Shown: piece by piece, positions 35,954 to 48,579 of the stretch | How positions within the stretch are numbered: position 1 is the stretch's first letter | Layout: every line of letters begins with the position of its first letter | Assembly (NCBI GenBank): GCA_021442155.1 | Contig: CM038215.1 | Span: 278,554,413 to 278,618,412, forward strand | Direction of reading: 5' to 3' | Source: Cymbidium sinense | Taxonomy: Eukaryota > Streptophyta > Magnoliopsida > Asparagales > Orchidaceae | DNA length: 64,000 nucleotides | The notes under the pieces: generated by a model | Told to the model about the DNA's origin: nothing | Seen by the model: only the letters and a program-made list of their open reading frames with translations | Databases searched by the model: none | Position numbers and translations under genes: made by a program

Positions 35954-36464
35954 TTTCTCTCTCCATCTCTAGTAGACAATTATTATCTCCAAGCATCGAT
36001 AGTGGACTTGTATTCCATATGAGTCTAAGAATATCTTTCCTTTTGTTAGCATTTAGCTTATTTCATTCCTAAGCAAAGCTATCCAACATCCTCTAGGTTT
36101 TAGGACCTCACTCCTTGTATGTCTTAGAACCCCTATTAGGCTTCCTAATAGGTGAAAAATAAAATTAACTAATAAAAGGAGATGATAAAAATTTAGAACC
36201 TCCTTATCACTTGCTTGGTGAGGTAAGGTTCATTCTAATATTTTAAAAAATAAACTCTTTTGCAAAATGCCACTTTCCGAAAGCACTTTTTCAAAATTAA
36301 CATAACAAAAGAATTTACACAAAATTCATAAGAAATTTTTAAAAAGCACAAAACTCATATAACCAAACCTCATCTAACAATCCACATGAATGTTACATGG
36401 AGGTTCTTTTCAAAATTAAAATTAAAATCATTTTAAAAAAACATCTTTTGAAAATGGTTACCCG

Positions 36465-38890
36465 TATTCAACATACTCAAATTTGTTGAATAAAGATTCT
36501 ATTTTTAAAAATCATAGCATAAAATTGAAACTCCACTTAATATATTACATATTCTAGAGTTGGAGTTTCTCTCTTTTACAAAAAAAAAAAAAAGCACACC
36601 TTTGAAGATAACCACCTTCATTCAACATACTCAAATTTATTGAATGAAGATCATATCTTCAAATAAAATCATAACATAAAATTGAAACTTCACTTAACAT
36701 ATTTTACATATGCTAGGGTTGAAGTTTCCATCTTTTCAAAAAGCAAGAATCACACTCATAGAATCATGACATATTTTGGACTCCATTTGACATACCCAAA
36801 TTTGTCAAATGAGAGTCCCATTTCCAAAATTCATAAAAACAAATCGAACTCTATTTAACATACCCAAATTTATTAAATAGATTTCTCCTCTTTCAAATAA
36901 AATCATATCACATTTGATTCCTGCTTAACATACCAAATTTGTTAAGTAAGAATATCATTTTTCAAAAATCATATCACATTTGATTCTTACTTAACATACC
37001 AAATTTGTTAAGTAAGAATCCCGCTTTCAAATCATATCATATTTGATTCTTACTTAACATACCAAATTTGTTAAATAAGAATCCTATTTTCAAAAAATCA
37101 TATCACATTTTATTCATACTTAACATACCAAATTTGTTAAGTAAGAATCCCATTTTCAAAAATCATATGACATTTGATTCCTACTTAACATACCAAATTT
37201 GTTAAGTAAGAATCCCACTTTCAAATCATATCACATTTGATTCTTACTTAACATACCAAATTTGTTAAGTAAGAAACTCATTTTCAAAAATCATATCACA
37301 TTTGATTTCTACTTAACATACCAAATTTTGTTAAGTAAGAATCTCATTTTCAAATCATATCATATTTGGCTCCCACTTAACATACCAAATATGTTAAGTG
37401 AGAGTCTCATTTTCAAAAAAACAAAATCATATCACATTTGATTCCTACTTAACATACTAAATTTGCTAAATAATAATCTCATTTTTCAAAAATCATATCA
37501 CATTTGATTCTTACTTAACATACCAAATTTGTAAAGTAAGAATCCCATTTTCAAATCATATCACATTTGATTCTTACTTAACATACCAAATTTGTTAAGT
37601 AAGAATCTCATTTTCAAAAATCATATCACATTTGATTCCTACTTAACATACCAAATTTGTTAAGTAAGAATCTCATTTTCAAATCATATCACGTTTGACT
37701 CCCACTTAACATACCAAATTTGTTAAGTGAGAGTCTCATTTTCAAAATACAAAACATATCACATTTGGCTTCCACTTAACATACCAAATTTGTTAAATAG
37801 AAGTCTCATTTTCAAAAGAAAATAAAACACAAATCATATCACAATTGACTCCCACTTAACATATTAAATTTGTTAAGTGAGAGTCTAATTTTCAAAAATT
37901 AAATCATAACACATTTGAATCCCACTTAACATACCAAATTTGTTAAGTGAGAATCTCATTTTCAAATCATATCATGTTTGACTCCCACAACATACCAAAT
38001 TTGTTAAGTAAGAGTCTCATTTTCAAAACACAAAATATATTACATTTGGCTTCCAATTAATATATCAAATTTGTTAAGTGAGAGTTTCATTTTCAAAAAA
38101 GTAAATCATATCATATTTGGCTCCTACTTAACATACTAAATTTGTTAAGTAAAATCTCATTTTCACAAATCATATCACATTTGACTTAACATACCGAATT
38201 TGTTAAGTAAGAGTCTCATTTCTAAAAAATAAATCATATCACATTTTATTCTCACTTAACATACCAAATTTGTTAAGTGAGAGTCTCATTTTCAAATCAT
38301 AAACACACTTGGTTCCTACCTAATATATCAAATTTGTTAATTAAGAGCCTCATTTTTAAATCATAAATACACTTAACTCCCACCTAACATACCAAATTTG
38401 TTAAGTGAGAATCTCATTTTCAAATCATAATCATATTTGGTTCTTACTTAACATACCAAATTTGTTAAGTAAGAGCCTCATTTTCAAATCAAACAAGCAC
38501 ATATCAAACACATTTGGCCTCTACTTAACATACCAAATTTATTAAGTAAGAAGCCCCACTTTTAAATCAAATCAACATATATCACACACATAACTCATCA
38601 TCACAAGCAAAGATACTTTCACAAATATTTCAAAATACACAATCAGAACTTTTCCTTAGCATACCTAAATTTGCTAAGTAAAGTTTTTCAAAATTAAAAT
38701 TTTCAAAAAAGATACATAACAAAAATATCTTCAAAGGTCTCTCCAAATATCAGAACCCCACCCAACCTACTTAAATTGGTTGTGCATGGGTTCTTAATCA
38801 AAATTATATGGTAAAGACTCTCCTCACATATCAAAATCTCTCCAATGAGCCCCACTTAACATAACTAAATTTGTTGAGTGTGGGTTCAAA
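36465..38890 (+). repeat. Leader array of ~30 hairpin units (copy A)
   Basis: Tandem units, mostly 57-75 bp. Each has an inverted repeat of 9-15 bp around a 9-10 nt loop TAC-(N)-CAAATT, then a spacer of the type CTCATTTTCAAATCATATCACATTT. Examples: arms 36465-36473/36484-36492 (TATTCAACA), 36784-36792/36803-36811 (CATTTGACA), 36982-36996/37006-37020 (GATTCTTACTTAACA, perfect), 37697-37711/37721-37735 (GACTCCCACTTAACA, one mismatch). The loop stays nearly constant while stems differ, with changes matched in both arms. The array lies between the primer-binding site and gag, so it would be in the 5' leader of the element RNA. It is non-coding. Confidence 0.9.
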
Positions 38891-38940
38891 TTTTCAAATC
38901 AAGTCTAAAAATTATTTTTGAAGGTGAATACCAAGGAAAA

Positions 38941-40243
38941 AGGGACTGATGCAGTTATGTTTTCAACAAATGCAGAGTTTTAGCTCAATCAATTTATGTT
39001 CAGCTCAGTTCAATACACATGGCTCCTAGCAAGTTTGTGTTCTCCTTCTTGTCCGGTGTTGACTTGGCCCTAGATCAGGCCAAGCTAACGCACCCATTAT
39101 GCATCGATTGCTTTGGTCAGAATTAGGTCATGCGATACTTGTGAGAGGACACCTCTCACAACGAGGGAGGAGGTGGCCAGACATACGCCACTTATTCACC
39201 TTGATATGCCTTCTAACTCTGAGTTCCCTCCACTGAAGAGGAAGGTAGAAGAGGTCCCCATAGTGAGAGCAGTAGCTTCGACATGATCAATTTCAGTGGT
39301 AGCACCAGCAGTGTCAGTGGTTCCCCTATATGTTCCATCAGTTGTTCATCCTGTTGCCTCGATGAGGGCTGACACCTCCACATTGGTCCCCTCAAAGAGG
39401 AAGACTATCTTGACCTTTGAGATAGTCTCCCCTACCTTCGAGGTAGGTTCTAACTCTCGCCTTGCTCGACTCACCTGCACTTAGCGCCGCAACAAGAGCT
39501 AGAAGGTCAAGCAGCATCATGAGCGAGCAGCTGTAGAGGCAGAGGTAACATCCCATTTGCAGATGAGGGTTCACCCTGGGAGGTCTCCCCCCTACTTAGT
39601 GGCAATAAGTTTTATCCCCTCTCTGGCTCATATGCAGAGGAGGATTATAAGAGAATTGCAGCATCACCTCCACCACTAGCATATTATGAGGTACCGGCCA
39701 GGGAGAGGAAGAGGCCCTACGCTGGATTATGTTCAATTATTCACCAGATAGCAGAGCCCACAGACGTTCGGAGTCTGGTGCATTGTTCAACTTGAGGTTT
39801 TTGATCCCTAAGAGCATCAAGGATTATACATAGAGCCAGATACACAAATGCTTGAGTGATAGTGCAGGCAGATAGGAGAGAGAGGAGGAGGTATGCCCGA
39901 TAATCGGCAGTCTCCGCTCTCATGGATTCCTAGGTCGGCAGGCTACCAGAGCTAACCATAGCAAGATAGTACTCACAAAGGATGTTCGAGGAGGAGAGCT
40001 CGCTAAGCAACAAACATGTCTCCACCACACACCAATTGGTTTACCTTGCGTGGATGTTCCAGCATCCCCTGTGTTGGCTAAGGCATAGAAGACAACCTCG
40101 AGGAAGAAGAAAGCCCCGTTGGTGATCCGACTATGACCTCAGGGTCCCATTCTATCTAATCCACCCGTTGAAGTGAGGTTGAGCTCTCCTTCTCGACCTT
40201 CCACTTTAACTGTGGTGAAGAATGGATGGTGACCCAAGAACAT
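38941..40243 (+). pseudogene. Gag-side coding relic of copy A
   Basis: Collinear with 50500-51770 of copy B. Pieces readable in different frames include MPSNSEFPPLKRKVEEVP (about 39208-39261), PSKRKTILTFEIVSP and further short stretches, all separated by stops. The encoded protein precedes the recognisable gag and may be the gag N-terminus or the extra upstream ORF that some Tat-lineage elements carry. It shows no known domain. It ends abruptly at the start of the LTR of copy B. Confidence 0.55.
40239..40243. other. Candidate target-site duplication AACAT (left side of copy B)
   Basis: These are the five bases immediately before the LTR of copy B and are part of the copy A gag region. The second copy should follow the 3' LTR of B, outside the window. 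Confidence 0.4.
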
Positions 40244-41159
40244 TGTTCACCTCATTTTTGGAATGAGCTCTCAACTTCTCCATCATAGATCTAGGACTCT
40301 TGCAGGCACTAAGAGTTCCTTAGTCTTAAGATACTTTTAGTGATTAGGTAAACACTTAACCTAACCCTAGAGACTTAAAAGGGTTTATCATAGGACTAGG
40401 CTATGTATTAGGGACTTAAGGCAACCACTTACCCTATAGCCCAAATCTAGCCCATGTACACTCCTTCAAACTAATCCAAATCAAATCTCAAATCAATTCT
40501 AACTCAATTGATTTTCTTAAATCTCAAATCAATTCCAACTCAACTAATTTTCTCAAAATCTCAAATCAATCCCAACTCAATCAATTTTCTCAAATCTCAA
40601 ATCAATTCCAAACTCAATTCCAATTCCAAATGATTCCAATCCAAAATCAATCCCAAATTCAAAACTTTCGTAAGCCTTATGAACCATATTCATAAGCTTA
40701 GCCAAACCCTTCAAATCAACCCAAATCCAAGTGATTTCTTTATAAATCACTTATTCCATCATTTATGTTCATAATTATAAATGAAATTGGCATCCAAATC
40801 ATCCAAATAAAATGAATATAAATTAAACCAAATCAAAACTTTAACTTTAAAACTTTTGGCATACTTTAGCCAAATTCATAAATCAAATCACTCCTAATCC
40901 ACATGATTCTCTCATGGATCATTTATATTCTCATTTATATTCACAAATACAAGTGAAATATAAATTCAAATGGCCAAAATCAAATCAATATAAATTCAAA
41001 ACTCAAATCCAAACACAATTTATATCCTTTAAGCCAATTTCTTGGATTTAGCCAAATTATTCTCAAATCAATCCAACCCCTTGAATTTTCTCTTCAAACA
41101 ATCACTCCTTCAATCACATACCCAAATATAAACATAAACTACAATCACCAAGACAAAAT

Positions 41160-42290
41160 CAAAATAACCCAAGTCAAGCCCATGATCATCCTTTTGACTT
41201 GAAATTTTCAAATGAACCAAAACCCATTTGACTCCAAACCACTTGCAATTGGATTTATATTTCCATCATAAGTCCATATGTGAGTTCAACTAAACTCAAA
41301 TCAAGCCTAGATCAAGCCAATTGACCCATTTAGGCTCACTTGACCCAAAGTAACCTAAAGGACCTTTTTTGAGCTAAGTTTTAATCCAACCTAAATTGGA
41401 TTGAACTAATCCAATCAAAGCCTCACATTATGATCACCAATCATCTTAGAATGATCAATCACTCAAATTGGGTCAAACCAAGTCAAACCTAGCATTTGAC
41501 CAAGTCAACATTTAACCCAAATGAAACCCAAATTAGCCAAAATCCACCATATGCCAAATCATTGACTCAAACACATTCATGATCAATGAATGAACATGAC
41601 CAAGCCTTCACTTGAGCCAAACCTAGCCCAATTGGCCATTTGACCTAAAAAGCCAAAATGGGTCAAATCTTGATTTAAGCCAAATTGATTACAACCAATG
41701 GGTCAAACTCATTCTAAATTGATTGTTAAATATGACCAAAGCTTCAATTGACCAATTAGACCCAACCTAGCCCAATTTACCAAGAACCCAACTTGACCCA
41801 AAAGGGCAAATCAGCTTGAGATTAAACCAAATCAAAATTAATTAAAACTAAAGCTTGCAATACATTTCAAATGATCAACCAAGCCTAAACCAACCCATGA
41901 CCTAACCCAATTGGGTCAAATGTGTCAAATTGGTCAACTTGACCCATTTGACCTAAATGAACCTAAATGAACCAAAATAAAATCTAAACCAAATTGAACC
42001 AAACCAATGATACCCATAGGCTCAAAATGATCATTTAAACTTTACCTAACCCATGGTTTGAACAAATTTGACCAATTGGTCAACCTAACCAAAATTTACC
42101 CAACTTGACCTAAATATGTCAAATTGAACCAATTCAAACTAAATGAATTCCAAATCACTTGAAATTTGGCTCAACCCATTTTTGAATCATTTTAAATCTG
42201 CCCAAATCAAACTCATAGCTAAATGACCAATTTGCATTTAGGTCAAAGGGTATCCTATGACCAAATTCACTTGGAATTTGGCCATTTTTT
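41160..42290 (+). promoter_or_regulatory. TTGACC/GGTCAA-rich block in LTR B
   Basis: Counterpart of the block in LTR A, with the same palindrome (42068-42083) and many TTGAC[CT] cores. It lies in the U3 part, upstream of the TATA candidate. Confidence 0.5.
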
Positions 42291-45200
42291 TTCAAGGCCA
42301 CTTGTTATCCTCCTATTGGTCCACATGAGCACCAAGGAAGGTGGTGAACATGACCTAATGAGCTTGGGTCAGCCATGACCCAAGGCAACCCAAGGCAAGG
42401 CTAAACTGATCTCCCCAATCACATTTGAACACTTAGAAGGCCAAATCCACTCACAACTCACATGGGCAGCCACTCTCCTCACTCCTCTACCCAAAATGAC
42501 CCATGCGGGATGTTTTGCAACTCAAATTGATCAACCAATCCAACCTATTGAGCCAAAAATGCTAATTCAGCCTTCCACCAGCCAATCCAAGGAGGGGGAG
42601 ATATACTCCCCCTCATTCTCACTCAAACTAGAAGCAATCCATTCCTCAGACCTAGAGAGGTGGAATCGAAGCCTCCCTAAGCTTTTCCAAACCATTCTCG
42701 AGCTCCCCCATTTCTCATTTCTTGGTTTTACTCAAAGTTGAAATAGGGGAAGTGAACTCAAAATCCAATTCACTCAATCCTCAACCAAATTGCAATAAAC
42801 CTTTCACACACCATCATTAGACCTCGTCGAGCTCAATCAAATCATTTCCCAAGTCTCCAAGCAATGGGAAGCACCACTTTGATCAAGGCCGATCACCATT
42901 AAAGGGGAGCTTGGTCGATCGAGCAAACCACTTCAAATCAAGACCAGATTTCTTCAATAGGGCTTTGTCTCTACTAGACGAAGCTACCTCATATATTGGA
43001 AGTGCTAGTGATAGCCTCCGACGAGAAAATTGCTTGAAAATGTAGTTATAGGAAATTTCAGTTGGTCCTTTTTGAAGGGAATTATCATCTTATGCAATCT
43101 TGACCTTTGGATATGCATCCCCCTCCTTTCAAAGGTGTGGGATCATTTTGATCCCAATCTGAGTGAGCTCGAATTGAATGAGGAAAGATGAACGATGTTT
43201 GTCTCTCGTCGCTCGTGAAGGCGAAGGATCATACGTCGTCCATTCCATGTTATTGGAATAGACGGCTGTGATCAGATCACGCTTTAGATCCCTCTAATTC
43301 CTTCCTAAATTGCGGGATTGATCTCGGCCATTCGATCTTAGATCAGATGGCCCACAGAGAAAGTGCGTCCGTTGCGAGCTGACTCAGTCGACGGATGTGA
43401 CAACTTAAATAACCTATCCCGTCATGCCATGTGGAAAGCGCGCCGTGTCAGCCGCCATGTGGCCCGACAGGATTAGGGGTTTAATTAGGCTTAATTAATC
43501 CAATTTTAATGGTGAAACTTCCTAAAATCATAAATAATTATAAAAAAATCCAAAAAATGCAAACTCAGGCTCATTTTGAAGATATTTCAAAGGATAATCT
43601 AGGAGAATTATAATTAATTGATTTTGAATAATGAATTTAGCTTAATTAGGGTTTTATTAAAAAATTAATTAGCATAATTATATCTTAATTATGCATTCAA
43701 TTAATCTCAAATTTTCTATGGATGATTAGGCGGATGACCTCTGCCTCCCCTATTTTACTGGGATTTTGTTAATTGCTTAATTAGAGAAATATTTGAGCAA
43801 GCACAAATCACTCTCTTAATCAAATTAATTATAATTAAGGAATGAACATTAGCTAGATTAATCACTTGAACATAATTATCCCTATTAAATAGTAAGATCA
43901 TTTAGGGAATATGGTTGGGGGCATTTTTCCTAATTTATTTCCTAAGTATTCTTTACCTTTGAAACTTAAATTAATTAATGGGTTAATGAAATGATTAGTT
44001 GATTAATCAAGTAATTAGATCTTCAAAATGAGGGAATCAAAACCTAGTGGAATGATTGAATGATTTACAGATTATGATTTAGGCCTTCCCTTGATCCTTT
44101 CCCCTAAGTTAATTTCATCATTCAAATCAAAACATAACTAAAGCATTTAATCAATTCATTAATGACCTAATGAAATCAAAATTAAAAATCAATTCACCTA
44201 ACCTAAACAACCTTTAATTGATCTTGGGTAGCTCCTTGGTTGTTCAATAACCCAAGGCGAGAGATAATGAAATTATGATTGGCTCACATGTATGAGAAAA
44301 TCATAAGAGTAATTAAGTGAGATCCCTTAAGTTTAACTAATTATTAATCATAAGCCAATTGCATTAGACCCCTTTCATTTCTTAGGAGCATTACAAATTT
44401 ACTTTTCATGTGGTTGCATATCATATTGGCTTATTATTGATTAGTTAATTAACTTAAGGAGATATAGGTAAGGAATAATTAATCCATTTAATTGATACCT
44501 TAACCTAAACAAAATATAAAATCAACTTAATTGTTCTAAATTAAACCAAACCAATTCACACATGGGGGAATGGGTTAGGACTAACAAACCCCACTCATAT
44601 TTCCTAAGTCAAATCAATTTCAAAGATAAAAATCTTCTTAAAGAATTTTGATTCATTTTAAATGATCTTATTTGGTATGAATGTCCTTAGGAATTAATTA
44701 GGGTTAATGAAGTCATATGCTTACATTCCTTTATTTCTTTCCAATCATGCTAAATATTATTTGTCATGTGAAATCATGCATTCATTTTTTTAAAAAAATT
44801 AATTAAATAAAATATTTTCTTTATGTCAAATTGCATGTGTTGGCTAAAATTAAGAATACTAGTGGCTATTATCACTATTAAACCAAAAAAAATTTATTTT
44901 TAAAACCTATAAATCAAAGATTATAAATGAAGTAATGCTAGTTATAAATATTTATAAGCTTGCATGTGATGATAGCATAAGATGTGTATTATGAAGTTTT
45001 CTTTCCTTCTCTTAACATGGATTCATATAGGATTTGCAAGTGTATAGTTCTTTTGAAAAGAACATAACACTAGCCTAAATCTATTCATATGCATCTTTAT
45101 ATTAAGAGTTAGAAAGGATCTTCATATTACAAATGTAAATCAAACAACCAAATCAAACATAATCTTTTGCATGGATTTTCTCATCCTTGTAGTTTTGTAC

Positions 45201-46569
45201 ATCTACATGTATTTAAGAAAAGTGGTATATCAGTCTGGACATCCCAGGGCTGCGAGGCTTTAAGTAGCCCTAAGTAGGTCTTATACCTTACGCCCCTAGT
45301 GTAGAAAATAATGATGTCGTACTTACTTATAAATTTTATATATGTGAATGTGCATTTAGCTAATAAATGAGAAATCCCTCTTTTCTACATAACAAAGGCA
45401 TGCATTAATGATCCAATTAATAAATGAAATATCTAAATTTTCAAATCACATATCTTTGCATTCATCATCAAAGTGTGCTAAGATATGCATTGCATATATA
45501 GGTATGCTTAGGATTATTCATATGCATGATATACATGGTGGAAAGAAATGAATAGGTGTGTGTTATGTGATAGTAATCCACCTTAACTAATCCTAAGATG
45601 CCTATCTTATTGAATAAGGCTATTTAGAATGAATCTAAATTTAAGGTTAATTAAAATACATAATAAACCATTCACCAAAGAAAATTCATTAACCAATTTA
45701 CCTTAGAAATCACTTAAGGTAGGGATAAAAGATATACTCTCCCTCTCTTTCTTCTTTTAATAATACTTAGTTGCTAAGTGTAGGTTACATGAAACAAGAG
45801 AAAACATTAAATAAAATTCACCAAATCAATTAATCTACTTAAAGAGAAATCAACTCTTTCTAAATTAAACCTCTCACACTTAGCAAATCGTAACTCTAAA
45901 GCCTAGTTAGGACATACCACACAATCTCTAACACATTAAAATTAGACTAAGTCACCATTTCTAGCTTTAAGTTGGTGTGGTGCATGGTTTAATGAATGTT
46001 TAGTTTTATGATGTATTATTTTAGATCGGATGTTATGGTGTATGTGCGTAGTCTGGAATATTAGGCCGATATTAGCCTAATCATATTTTCAGCAGGTGGT
46101 TGTGTTTAAGGGACATTGTAATAAAAATATAAATGTTTTTTGTTGTACATGTTGCTTATACCCCTAAGCACAACACAAATTAGGACAGGTGGGCTTGGTT
46201 ACCTATGTGTGGGGTACTAAGTCTAAATTATTCCTATAACTACTTGGGTTGTATGGTGTGTTTAGCAAATATTTATTTTGCAGGTGTAGCTAGATTTACT
46301 TTCCTTCATTTTAATATAATTTTTGCATTAGGATTAGGATAAGTGTTATAGGGATTAAGGTGAATATTGGTTATAAGATCATGTCTTAAATACCATATGA
46401 AGCATTGGAGTAAACTACATCCCAAGTAAAAATAAAAGAAAGAAAGAAATGGAGCAAGCCAAGATGAAGGAATGAAGGACAAGGAGTGAAGAATGGAGGA
46501 TGAAGAGTGAAGTCCCCATAACACTTATCACTTTATGATTATAATTTATTCTTTCATTATACTAGGTTG

Positions 46570-46577
46570 TATAAAGG
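46570..46577 (+). promoter_or_regulatory. Candidate TATA box of LTR B
   Basis: TATAAAGG follows a purine-rich stretch and precedes CTCTACC, about 1.5 kb before the LTR end. The position is conserved in LTR A. This would give a long R/U5. Confidence 0.4.
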
Positions 46578-48067
46578 TAAAGCTCTACCACATTTTTCTT
46601 TTTTTGGGTTTGAGTGGATACACCACAATCGACCTCTTATTCTTTTGCGATAACTTTATAAAATTGTTTAATATTTTGTTTAGCTTGTGCATTAGAAATA
46701 ACATGCATTTTTTATTGTTTCTTTATGATTGGTGATTGGTGATTGGTGCGTGGCCTGTATGCGATTAGGCTCTTAAGAAAAAATAAATTTTTTATCCAAT
46801 TAATCAATTCAAAATTGGAATAAATAATTCATAACCTCACCTAAAGCCTAAGAATTAAATCAAGATAATAAGAGATTTAGCAACCCCTTAGCTGGATGTT
46901 GTATATTTCATATCATACATAAATCATATTATCTCACTCTTGCCAATGGAGGGCTTCCACCTTTGCTAGAGAAAATGGCTTAACCTTTGAGAGCCATGGT
47001 GGAAACATACCTCGTTCTTTCTGATTTTAACCCATAACTAATTTTCTCATGCATTAGGCACATAAAATCCTATAGCCTGTGTCAAATAAAAATGTCCAAA
47101 AATTAAAATTAAACTTGACAAAATTTGCATTAGAAGTCATTATTCCCTTCATGATCTCTCTGGGGAGTGGATTTAAGGGCTTAGTTTCTCTTCTAAGTAA
47201 ATAACAGTCTAATCATCTTGCAAAGCATTTGACTTACCTACATGTGTTTAAAATCATATGAGAAGTTAGTTGGCAGCCACCCCAGGCAATTATAAGTCCA
47301 ATAGTCCGGTGGTTTACTCTCTCTTGTTGAAGTAAACCATATACCCATTTTCACCTTAGATTTAGATCATGCATTGGCCCTCATCAAAGCTCCCTAGATT
47401 TAGGATCTGAGATCACTATTTCTCTTTGGGGATACAAGTATACATCCTAACCTCTTAGGCATTTCTATAATCTTGTATTATGGAATTATAAGCCCTAAAT
47501 TTCTAATAAAAATTCAATTCAAATATATAATTCTCCTCAATTTCAAAAATATAAAGCCCAATCCAAGATAGTTTGGGATGCTCACTAGGTTTCTTAGTAT
47601 CATGAGTATCCCCTACTCATCACCCTTTGATTTCGATAATAACTATCTCTTTTTGAGCAATCTCACTTGATTTTATAAAAATAACCAACTGATTGATAGT
47701 CCTATCTTTGAAATCTTTAGAGACAACAATTATTTATTTTAATCGAGAGTATTCCTAAGGAATCTCATTCCTTAGGATATAATTAACTATGGGGGATTGC
47801 CTCCATAGGAAACTTAACAAACTCGATTTAAATAAACCTAATTTTTTTATATAAAGTAAAGAGATACATTGACATCATGCCTTAGGAGTCCTCATTAGGT
47901 AATTAGGTCAATTATAGGATAGTGACTTCTATCTTTGAGATAGTATACTATTCCTTAATGTCATACCCGATCACCCTAATGAATACATCTACAGATCTAC
48001 GTGGTGTCCCCTCATACAAACACACACAATAAACACCAAAATGAAAATAAAACACCACAGATTTTTC

Positions 48068-48085
48068 TGGTGACTCCGCTGGGGA
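48068..48085 (+). other. Primer-binding site of copy B
   Basis: TGGTGACTCCGCTGGGGA begins 8 nt after the LTR end. It begins with TGG, complementary to the CCA end of a tRNA, and resembles the TGGCGACTC-type sites I know from Tat-lineage elements. I have not established which tRNA pairs. The site fixes the LTR boundary and shows that the hairpin array is internal, not part of the LTR. Confidence 0.7.
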
Positions 48086-48579
48086 GGGTTCCTCTCTCCA
48101 TCTTTGATAAATATTCATTGTCTCCAAGTATCGATAGCGGATTTGTATTTCATATGAGTCTGAGACTATCCTTCTTTTCCATTGGCACTCAACTCATTTC
48201 ATTCTTAAGCTAAGCTAGCCAACATCCTTTAGGTTTTAGGACCTCATTCTATGTAGGTCTTAAAACCCTTGTTGGGTCCTCTAATAGGTGAAAACAAAAT
48301 TTAACTAAAAGAGATGACTAAAGACCTTTTTGAACTTCCTTACCATCTCTATGGTAAGGTAAGGTTCATTCCACAAATGAAAAAAAAAAATCCTTTATAA
48401 AAATGTCACTTTTCAAAAGCACTTTCCTAAAGTTCACATAATAAAATACTTACACAAAATTTTTCTCAAAATATATAACTCAACCCCCATCAAACAATCC
48501 TTAGGTTTGCTACATGTAGGATCTTTTCAAAAATCAAAATTAAAATCATCTTTCAAAAGCATATATTTGAAAATGAACA

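Larger units (their letters stand above)
27809..40243 (+). mobile_element. Large Tat-type Ty3/gypsy retrotransposon, copy A (5' part, interrupted by copy B)
   Basis: The 5' LTR (27809-35928), a damaged primer-binding site, a leader with the hairpin array, and the gag-side coding relic are collinear with copy B (40244 onward). The relic ends at 40243, in the middle of sequence that continues in copy B at about 51765. The break is exactly at the TG that begins the LTR of copy B. So copy A is most simply the host of a nested insertion of a relative, with the rest of A beyond the right window edge. By eye A is more diverged from B than B's two LTRs are from each other. Confidence 0.75.
40244..48059 (+). 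repeat. 5' LTR of copy B (~7.8 kb)
   Basis: Starts TGTTCACCTCATTTTTGG and ends CACCACA just before GATTTTTC and the primer-binding site. Over the first ~200 nt I count about 11 differences to the LTR at 61703, and many more to LTR A. It contains the W-box-rich block (41160-42290), the 16-bp palindrome TTGACCAATTGGTCAA (42068-42083) and a TATAAAGG candidate promoter. No credible ORF; the 81-codon frame at 42496-42741 is not conserved in the other LTRs. Confidence 0.8.

Noticed and set aside
36465..38890. CRISPR-like array (regular repeats with short intervening sequence).
   Set aside because: The units are imperfect tandem repeats with no unique spacers and no cas genes, inside a plant retrotransposon.
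27809..38940. A single LTR of about 11 kb including the hairpin array.
   Set aside because: The copy B sequence TGGTGACTCCGCTGGGGA at 48068 is a good primer-binding site, so the LTR ends before it and the array is in the leader. The copy A equivalent is at 35937.
42496..42741. An 81-codon frame in LTR B.
   Set aside because: Not kept open at the equivalent places in the other LTRs, and the composition is that of the LTR.
48001..48213. A 70-codon frame similar to one at 35860-36072 (shared PSIDSG and FHMSLR phrases).
   Set aside because: Both cross the primer-binding site, and the similarity follows from general nucleotide homology of the leaders. A short leader ORF cannot be excluded but is not supported.
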